From Kondoa malvinella (taxonomy: Eukaryota; Basidiomycota; Agaricostilbomycetes; Agaricostilbales; Kondoaceae), in the NCBI GenBank assembly GCA_039545315.1, contig BCIM01000004.1:584643-648642 (forward strand): a stretch of DNA of 64,000 nucleotides. The letters are read 5' to 3'. How positions within the stretch are numbered: the first letter of the stretch is position 1; each line of letters begins with the position of its first letter. The notes under the pieces were generated by a model. It was not told the origin of the DNA. It saw only the letters and a program-made list of their open reading frames with translations, and ran no database searches. The position numbers were made by a program, and so were the translations under genes. Below are positions 56,699 through 64,000 of this stretch, piece by piece.

Positions 56699-57303
56699 CA
56701 CTTAAAAGAAAGGTCAAAGAGCCAAATCATCATGGACAATGTGCAGAGAATGAAATTAAAAAGGAGATCCCGCGGTACAGATTGGTAGACTATCCCCTTT
56801 GCGTAAACCCCTTTTCTGTCTGAACTTGCTAGCATCTATTGCATGACAAGTCCTTGCGTCTTGTGCTTCTTTTAGGCAGAGGCGAACTTGCTGACGTGCG
56901 AAGCGACAGTTTCCTGTGCAGAAGACCGATTAAATTTGGTTACGCGACAACTTGAATGCGTACTTTGATCTTCTTCTCCAACTCTGGTGTCATGGCACCG
57001 TTAGAGATCTCTTTCATGAGCTCGCTGTGGCTCGACGAGAGCTCAGAAGCGAAGTCTTTCTCCCAAGCGGTGCTGCATAGGTATTATCAGCTTATAAGCC
57101 GTAGACGCAAAAAGGTAGGGACGGACATCTTGTCTACTGGAACTTTGTCCAAAAGACCGTTGACACCAGCGTAGAGGATGGGTACCTGCACCTCGAATGT
57201 CATAGGCTGATACTGGCCTTGCTTGAGAAGTTCAGTAAGACGGGCACCACGAGCGAGAATGAAACGGGTAGAGGCGTCCAAGTCCGAACCGAATTGGGCG
57301 AAA
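56699..57303 (-). pseudogene. Inverted partial copy of the ATP1 3' end
   Basis: On the minus strand this segment starts inside an ATP1 exon ([20 protein letters not shown]) and runs through both last introns to [13 protein letters not shown] and the 3' flank, ending at CTTTTAAGTG. It lacks about the first three quarters of the protein, so it cannot make a functional alpha subunit. The exon frames are intact, with only four or so amino-acid changes relative to ATP1 (S to A after KDF, L to M before KEIS, V to A before MTPEL, T to A in ETVTSH). The penultimate intron is markedly diverged, while the last intron differs at only two positions. Upstream of 57303 similarity stops abruptly. Confidence 0.92.
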
Positions 57304-57555
57304 AGTCCATTAATCTGGCGTCTGACACAGCAAGCTTGTGCAGACGTACGTGAAGGTCTTCGTGCGAGTCCTTGAGATTTCAGTCGAGTCGCGTCAACGC
57401 GTCATTGCACATTGCCACATTTTGTCAATTCAAAACAAACTTCTCTTGATCCATGTTGCTCCTCACCACAACGTTCTCATAGCTCGCAAACACCTGCCAA
57501 GTGGTATACGACGCTACAGTAACCTCTACAGAGCTCTCCGTAGCTGCTGAAAGCG

Positions 57556-60490
57556 ATGCGACGCTCCGTCTTGGCCAACAAAGATTCTCTCGCCAACTCT
57601 GAAGCAAACGGCGGTAAAGCACCACCAGACCGCGCTCTCAATGCTTCAGGCGGTGGATTCGGGCAGCTCACTTTCAAAAAGGATTTCAAACCTCCAGCGA
57701 CCATTAATCGTCGAGTGACTGCTGATGCACCTTCACGGAAACGCAAAAAAGTCTCTTACAAAGGGCAAGAAGCTGAAGATGATGCAGAAGACGATGAACC
57801 CAAGAAGAAAAAGAAGAAGGAGTTTGGCGAATTCAGTCCACCGCCGAAAGTAAGGGATTGGGGCAAGTTCGATGTCAAGCCCAGCGAAACTACGCTCGTC
57901 TCTGCTTTTCGTTTGCCTGAAATGAGGAGCAAGACTGGTGAAGTCATTGTGACCAAGTTGACTGCTGGTGCTTTGGGCGTATGTCGAAGAGTAGTCGCTA
58001 TCCCTCGACCTTTGCATGATCCTTTCTCCGACCACGCAATTGTCCTCTATGATCCTACCGTCGATGATGTGGAAAAGACTGCAGAAGAAGAAGCGGAACG
58101 ATTAGCCAAAGAAAAGGAAAAGGAAGAAGCTGCGAATCGAGGTCCTCACAAGAGTCTTGCGGCTATGCTGGGATTGGACAAGAAGAAGGATCCGAGAGCA
58201 GTCAAAGTACCGGTTGTCATTGATCCAAGGCTGAGCAAGGTCCTTCGTCCACATCAGGTCGAGGGTGTCAAGTTCTTGTACAAGGCTTGTACGGGCAAGA
58301 TTCGTGATGGTTCGTTTGGTTGCATCATGGCTGACGAGATGGGTCTTGGTATGCAGCTCTTGTGTCTTCCCAAAGATGCCTTCTGACCTGATGTCCAGGC
58401 AAGACGCTTCAATGCATTGCGCTTCTCTTCACTTTGCTCAAGCAGTCACCCAAGTCCGGCAAAGGTACCATCGAAAAGGCTATCGTTGTCTGTCCGGCTT
58501 CTTTGGTGCGTAATTGGGCGAATGAGCTAGGTGCGTGTCCTCCGCATTCAAGTATAGCATACGCTGATTTGCTATAGTCAAATGGCTCGGACCAGGCGCG
58601 ATCAACCCTCTCGCCATTGATGGCTCTCTGCCCAAGTCCGAGCTGCTCACTGCTATTCGTCAATGGACAGTCGCAACCGGCCGTTCAGTCACTCAACCAG
58701 TCATTATCGTCTCATACGAATCCCTCCGACTTCTCATCGAACAGCTCGGCCAAACTCAAGTCGGTCTCTTACTAGCAGACGAAGCACATCGACTCAAGAA
58801 TGCACAAAACAACACTTACACCGCTCTCAATTCCATCAATGTGCAAAGACGTGTCTTGCTCACCGGCACGCCAGTCCAGAATGATTTGACTGAATACTTC
58901 TCCCTCTTGAACTTTGCGAATCCGGGTATCTTGGGTACGAGGTTGGAGTTTAGGAAGAATTTCGAGAATGCTATCTTGAAGGGAAGAGATGCGGATGCTA
59001 CGCCGAAACAACAGGAAGCATGCGAGGAGAAGCTGAAGGAGTTGATTGCGCTCGTGTCCAAGTTCTTGATTCGGAGGACGAACGATCTGCTTACCAAGTA
59101 CTGTGAGGTCTTCCCTTCGCAATTGTTGAGAGGAAAGCTGATAATTGCCTCCAGTACCGGTCAAATACGAACACGTTGTCTTTTGCGCTCCCTCGCCATT
59201 CCAACTCGCGCTCTACCGGCTCGTCACTCAATCTCCAGAAGTGCGAGGCGCAATCAAAGAATCTGGCAAGAATCCTTTGGTCGCTATTGGCATGTTTCAG
59301 AAATTATGCGCTCATCCGGATTTATTGGATCTTAGCAACATTCCCAATGTGAAAGATACTATGCCGGAGGGTTATGATCCTTCTGATCGAAGGAGGGAGT
59401 TCAGTCCTGAGTTTAGTGGGAAGATGCTTGTGCTCGAGAGGTAAGGCCGACCTCGATCGTTAAAAGAAGCAAGCTGATGGAATGTGCAGGTTCCTCGACA
59501 AGATGCATAAAGAGACGGATGACAAGATTGTGCTCATTTCGAACTTCACTGAAGTCATGGATTTGTTCGAAAAGCTCCTCAGGCAGAAAAAGTGTGTTCT
59601 TCCTTCTCTACTTGTTCTCTGGCTAAATAACTCTAGGTATGGCTTCTTTCGTCTCGAAGGGTCGACGTCAATCAAGAAGCGTCAAAAGCTCGTTGATCTG
59701 TTCAACCTGCCTGCAGGAAAAGAGCGAGTCTTTTTGCTATCAAGCAAAGCTGGTGGATGCGGAATCAACCTCATTGGCGCGAATCGCTTGATTTTGTTTG
59801 ATCCTGGTAAGTCACGCATCCAATGGTAGAGGATGAAGCTGATGGTTAGGGCAGATTGGAACCCTGCTTCTGATCAACAGGCTTTGGCTCGTGTCTGGCG
59901 TGATGGGCAAAAGAAGAACTGTAAGTCTATTGATTCTCATTCAAGGCTGGTCTGATGCTGTCGTCGTCGTTAGGCTTCGTGTACCGTTTCTTGTTCGTTC
60001 GCATTTGCCAGTCAAGTACAAAGCTGATGCGCTGTACAGGACGACTGGTACTGTCGAAGAGAAGATCTTCCAGCGCCAAGCACACAAGCAAGCCTTGTCT
60101 GCTTCCGTAGTCGATGCCAAAGCAGACGAGATGCGTCACTTCAGTGTCGGAGATTTGAAAAAGCTCTTCCTTTGCAGGTCCCGCTTCGTGTTTGTTGAGG
60201 CTATACTGATACCTTGATGTAGACAAGGACAATACGACAAGCGAGACGCACGACACCTTCAAGTGCAAGCGCTGTCGCGACGACAAGCAATTCATCAAAG
60301 CGCCTGCTATGCTCTATGGTGACACCTCTTCTTGGAATCATCTGAGCAACGATTGTCTCGAGAAGATTCACGACGATCTGCTGTATGTCCTTGTCCTTTC
60401 TCTTGCTAGAGTTTGGCTGATTTCAACACCAGTCGAGCCGAAACTGGCTTAGGCGCAATCACTAAAGTCTTTCAATTCGTTTCTTCGTAA
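57556..60490 (+). CDS. RAD54: DNA repair translocase Rad54
   Basis: [20 protein letters not shown] and a basic linker ([20 protein letters not shown]) precede the Snf2 core. It has [20 protein letters not shown], motif [15 protein letters not shown] (interrupted by an intron within the Gly codon), [16 protein letters not shown], motif [13 protein letters not shown], motif [63 protein letters not shown] and [20 protein letters not shown] then RDGQKK. The C-terminal part ([20 protein letters not shown]) and a Cys-containing end ([14 protein letters not shown]) are Rad54-type. It remodels Rad51 filaments and drives strand exchange in homologous recombination. Stop TAA 60488-60490. The start is close to, and divergent from, the ATP1 fragment. 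Confidence 0.95.
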
Positions 60491-60725
60491 TCGTCTGCAC
60501 CTCAGCATCATCTAGAGCGCGACTTGAAACATCACCACACTTGTACTATTAGCATGCACACTCTTCGGGTTTTCTATTTATGGGGTTATCTGCCAACAGT
60601 CATCATCTTTGAATGCTCGAACGGCTTATACCTTGTTGAAATACCCTCTGGCATGCTATGTATCCCATCTTAAGCAGAGCATCGCCATTTGCATAGCTCA
60701 AGAAGCTCGTACAACATCTTAAGTC

Positions 60726-62340
60726 ATGAAAGTGCTGCGCAAGATTGGCTCAGAGCTGGGCGTGGTAGAGATCTGGTCTGCCAGCCCACACGCGAGGAAA
60801 GATATTCTGCTGCTCTACTTCATGTGAGCAGCTTGCGAATTCTGGCAGAAGAGAGACACTCATGCAGAAAACTAGTCGAGCTATACGTCTGTTTGGCTTC
60901 GGGCTCAGCACTTCTATCCTCGTATTACACCTTCGATTCGACTTGGGCTGGTCAGATGTCTTTATTGGGAGCTTCATCTCTGTTACTTTGCTGGGCAATG
61001 CTGTCATGGCCTGTAAGCACATTTGACAGACCAGTATATCAAACAGCTCATTCGAGGCATCAGTATTGGTCACACAGCTCATATCTATTACTGGCCAGCG
61101 TCGAATGCTCTCTGCCGGTCCATTAGGCATGGTTTTGAGCGGTCTCATCTTCTACAAATCATCAAGTCCGCCTGTCCTTCTCCTAGCAGCTGTACTGGGC
61201 GTCATTTCTCCAGTAGCAAATGAAGTCAGTCCGTATCAAGCAATCGATATTGCAGTACTGTCCCAGCTAGTGCCAGATAAGACACGAGTACAAATATTCA
61301 CTTCGTACATGTTTGCTGGGGCTATCTCATCGGCAATCGGCGGTGTAGTAACAGGAGCGGTGATACATCACTATCTACCGCTTGTGGGAGCATCGGAAGC
61401 GTATCGCAGAGTATTCTTGGTGTTTAGCGTGAGCTCTGTCTGTTCGGTTGTATGTGAGAAAATGCTCAATCTATGCACAGGCCGGTGGATTGCTCGCTCT
61501 GCTAGCTTCCTTTGCCGTCTCTTCCCAAGCAAACCTACCTCCCAAAGAAATCGCTGCATCGAAAGTTGCGCCGGACGAGAACAGCCCACTCCTGCCTGAT
61601 CAGCCCGCGGATCACCCCAAACCCGATGCATCATCACTGCGAGACGAGCCGAAGCTTACAGCTCGATTCGGCGTCCCTATAGTCGTAGTACTGTCAATCG
61701 TGTCTGGCGTCGACACCTTCGCATCAGCCATCGCTTCGCCGAGCTACATCGCCTATGATCTCAAAGATCGCTTCAACCCACCTATCCAGACCATAACCAC
61801 CACAATCAGTCTTTGTGGTCTCTTGGCCGGTATCAGCTTCCTCATCGCTGCACCATTAGCTAGACGGTTCGGTGTTCTGACGACAATGTTTTCTTCGCAT
61901 AGTAAGTCGTGAAAATCCTCATTGTGGCGATAGCTGATAATCTGCAGTCATTGCGCAAATCTTCCTCATCTCGTACGGTCTAGCGACGAACATGCACCTA
62001 TCGATCATCTTGGTTCTGATCAGAGCTTCTTTCGCTGTACTTGAGATGCCTCCTAGGACAGCTTTCTACTCTTCTATAATCGCACTTGAAGACAGAGCGA
62101 GGCATCTTGGCTATGTGCGTTCATTTATGAGAAAACTGGGATGTGACTGATGGATGACAGATCAACCTCGCTCGTACATTGACAGCTGCAGCTGGACCTT
62201 TCGTCGATGGTTGGCTAGCGGCAAGAGGAGTGATATGGCTGGCATTCATCGTCAGCGGGGTGCTAAAGTTGATAGCTTACGACGGAGGCTTGGGTTTGTT
62301 CTTTGCATTCAGGCAAAAGAAAGAGGGCGCTAGAGCGTGA
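60726..62340 (+). CDS. MFS transporter
   Basis: ATG 60726 opens MKVLRKIGSELGVVEIWSAS, then ARKDILLLYFIRAIRLFGFG, LSTSILVLHLRFDLGWSDVF and IGSFISVTLLGNAVMALLVT. QLISITGQRRMLSAGPLGMV is the loop 2-3 GxxxxRR motif of major facilitator proteins. Further helices include VLLLAAVLGVISPVANEVSP, FTSYMFAGAISSAIGGVVTG, GVPIVVVLSIVSGVDTFASA, ISLCGLLAGISFLIAAPLAR and RTLTAAAGPFVDGWLAARGV. About twelve helices in two halves separated by a Pro/Asp-rich central loop. The substrate is unknown. Stop TGA 62338-62340. It converges with the Ser-rich gene at 62471. Confidence 0.85.
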
Positions 62341-62470
62341 AAATGTACCATAGAGATGTCTCATATGTGCCATAATGTATTGTAGCTCACTGCTTATGCT
62401 CTGAATGCCCCCATTACACGTCAAACTGAACTCTTTCGGTTATGCGAGATATAGATACAAGGGAAACTTA

Positions 62471-63937
62471 TTAGTGTCTATGTGTTACATCTGGAGTAGA
62501 CCAACTTCTAGATAGGTTACTATTGATGGGCGAACTGCCGAGTGATGACAGGTTGACGGAATGTCGGTGTGATGCAGAGTGCGATTGGAATGATTGGTTC
62601 CGAGGCAAAGGTTGGGTATAATGATATGATGCGGCTGGTGATGTGGGTAGCCAGAGGAAGCTTTGATTGTTGTATTGGGGTTGAGCGCCTTGAAGGGGGA
62701 GGACCACTTCAGTGAAGAAAGGTTGAACGGGAAGAGCGCTGTAACGGCGGGTATCCCCTTGTGAGCGCCTCTTGGTTGGATCCGAGATAGTCTGAAGTGT
62801 TTTTGGACGGGACTGTGCAAGTTCGGGCAGATTAGACGTCGACCAGGAAGATGGCGGTGAAGTGAGCAGCTGAGACCGTCTCTTCTCCGTCGCGTCTGCT
62901 GTTGCTGAAACCAGAGATCTTCGCCTGTCTCTGCCTCTCTGTTCGTGTATGGAAGATAACCCCTCTGGTATTGACGAAAATGCGAGAGAATTTCGCTTAG
63001 ACACAGATGTAGAGTCTGTGGGAGTGACAGGGGACTGAAGAAGCGCAGACCGCCTTCGATTCGCCTTCTCAGCTTGCATCTTTTCAAACTCCCGCTCGAT
63101 ATCCTCCTTTGGCCGTATCTGCGACGACGATACCTTCAGCCGAGGCAGACTTTGCGATCTGGTGTTTGGCGGTAAAGTGGTTGACAGTCGCTTCTGGTCT
63201 CGAGCTGTCGAATCGACCTTGACTTTCACTTTGACAGGCGAAGTACTGGTCTTGGGATTGATCAACCGAGCAAGAGGCAATTCATCATCTTCTTCGCTTC
63301 TGCTGACGATTCTCGCCAGTGGTGCAGCTGGAGTCGACTGCGCCCGGCGAGCAAGAGTCTGTGGTCGTCGAGCAGCTGGGGGACCTTCTGGAGAGTACTC
63401 TTGCGGACTGCTGGACAAATTATGGAGCCGAGATAGTCGATTCGACCGTCTCTTTTCCTGCATTCGCTTTGCCTGAGCCGCATGTTCGCGATGCAACGCT
63501 ATCTGCGATTGGATGACATGGGTATATTTGAAAGGCGCAGATCTTCCAGTCTCGATCGGTATGGCATCTGCTGTAGGTGTATATTCGACCATACGTTTCG
63601 CGAAAACTGGTCTTCCGATCCATAGGAGCAGGGGACTGCTCTTCAGTTCTGCTACTGATTTGCCTTGCAGTCCATTCGACATGAGCGCTTCGTTGTCGGT
63701 TGATGCAGGCGTATCGAATTCAAGCAGTGGTTTAGCTATAGGTGAAGTGAGGCGATCTGGTGCACTTGGTCGGCCTCGAGGCATAAAGAAAGCAATCTCC
63801 CTTTGCTGTGAGGCGGTAAGATTGGTTCCTGGCGCGAAGGGAGAGCCGAGCTTGCGCAGAAGGGCTTGCCGCTGTAGGGATATACCAAGCTTCTTTGGTA
63901 TTCTCCCTTCGACTAATTTTGCAGTTGATGATGGCAT
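62471..63937 (-). CDS. Ser/Arg-rich hypothetical protein
   Basis: A single long frame from ATG 63937 (MPSSTAKLVEGRIPKKLGIS then LQRQALLRKLGSPFAPGTNL) to a stop at 62471. It is rich in Ser, Arg, Pro and Gln with many RRxS sites (RRRSALLQS, RRRSLVS, KRRSQLL, TKRRSQGD), like a kinase-regulated disordered protein. One short helix (EDIEREFEKMQAEKANRRRS) may be a coiled coil. The frame stays open upstream of the ATG to about 63970, so another 5' exon is possible. A TATATA-like element lies at 63987-63994. No family recognised. Confidence 0.65.
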   Translation of the reverse strand: MPSSTAKLVEGRIPKKLGISLQRQALLRKLGSPFAPGTNLTASQQREIAFFMPRGRPSAPDRLTSPIAKPLLEFDTPASTDNEALMSNGLQGKSVAELKSSPLLLWIGRPVFAKRMVEYTPTADAIPIETGRSAPFKYTHVIQSQIALHREHAAQAKRMQEKRRSNRLSRLHNLSSSPQEYSPEGPPAARRPQTLARRAQSTPAAPLARIVSRSEEDDELPLARLINPKTSTSPVKVKVKVDSTARDQKRLSTTLPPNTRSQSLPRLKVSSSQIRPKEDIEREFEKMQAEKANRRRSALLQSPVTPTDSTSVSKRNSLAFSSIPEGLSSIHEQRGRDRRRSLVSATADATEKRRSQLLTSPPSSWSTSNLPELAQSRPKTLQTISDPTKRRSQGDTRRYSALPVQPFFTEVVLPLQGAQPQYNNQSFLWLPTSPAASYHYTQPLPRNQSFQSHSASHRHSVNLSSLGSSPINSNLSRSWSTPDVTHRH

Positions 63938-64000
63938 AGTGTCTATAGCGAAGGGCACAGCTGATTCTCTGATCTTGGCGCAGGTATGGTTATATAGAGC

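Noticed and set aside
1..64000. A coordinated metabolic, defence or secondary-metabolite gene cluster
   Set aside because: Neighbouring genes are unrelated housekeeping functions on both strands; no shared pathway or repeated regulatory motif links them.

Overview
The window is a gene-dense piece of a fungal nuclear genome. Nearly every gene is interrupted by short GT-AG introns, mostly about 45-60 nt. The gene set (retromer, Mediator, dynactin, IP6 kinase, ATP synthase, Rad54, polyadenylation factor) is that of an ordinary fungal core chromosome. The only transposon relic has the layout of the Plavaka-type (tnp2-like) transposases common in Basidiomycota, so a basidiomycete, probably a yeast-like or small-genome one, is the best guess. 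The genus cannot be decided from sequence alone. No tRNA, rRNA or CRISPR array was recognised.

Left part (1-13.6 kb): the 5' end of an AlaX-type tRNA-editing protein, an amino-acid permease, a GFA/CENP-V-type zinc protein, a secreted Ser/Thr-rich protein, a helical unknown, a pogo/Tc5-like HTH protein, an NAD(P)-binding reductase, 3-ketodihydrosphingosine reductase, a bHLH regulator and a small ORF with a disturbed frame. Centre-left (13.8-27.3 kb): a ZNF511-like zinc finger, Vps5, an aldo/keto reductase, a conserved Cys-pair protein, a small secreted protein, the IP6 kinase Kcs1 and, head to head with it, Mediator subunit 11.

Centre (27.4-35.5 kb) is the most irregular stretch: a decayed Plavaka-like transposase, a near-perfect 26-bp palindrome, two small genes reconstructed only by splicing, an F-box protein with an XPA-C-like tail, a coiled-coil protein with a 28-nt intron, a MYND protein and tubulin cofactor A. 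Then (35.6-49 kb) come Cft2/CPSF2, a CCDC47-like ER protein, eEF1B, a secreted ferritin-like protein, a multipass membrane protein, dynactin p62 and two poorly defined genes.

Right part (49-64 kb): the PP1 regulator Reg1, ATP synthase alpha, a single-pass mucin-like membrane protein, Rad54, an MFS transporter and a Ser-rich unknown. The clearest anomaly is here. About 600 bp from the 3' end of the ATP synthase alpha gene, including two introns and the 3' untranslated region, recurs as an inverted partial copy 1.75 kb away, with the mucin-like gene between the two copies. The copied exons stay open, but one of its two introns has diverged.

The genes do not form a pathway cluster. Divergent pairs with very short shared promoters are common (TBCA/CFT2 75 bp, MED11/KCS1, ZNF511/VPS5). 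Two splicing peculiarities recur: donors of the form GTCAGT in place of GTRAGT, and a few introns that appear to be 22-31 nt long. No coordinated novel multi-gene system was found.
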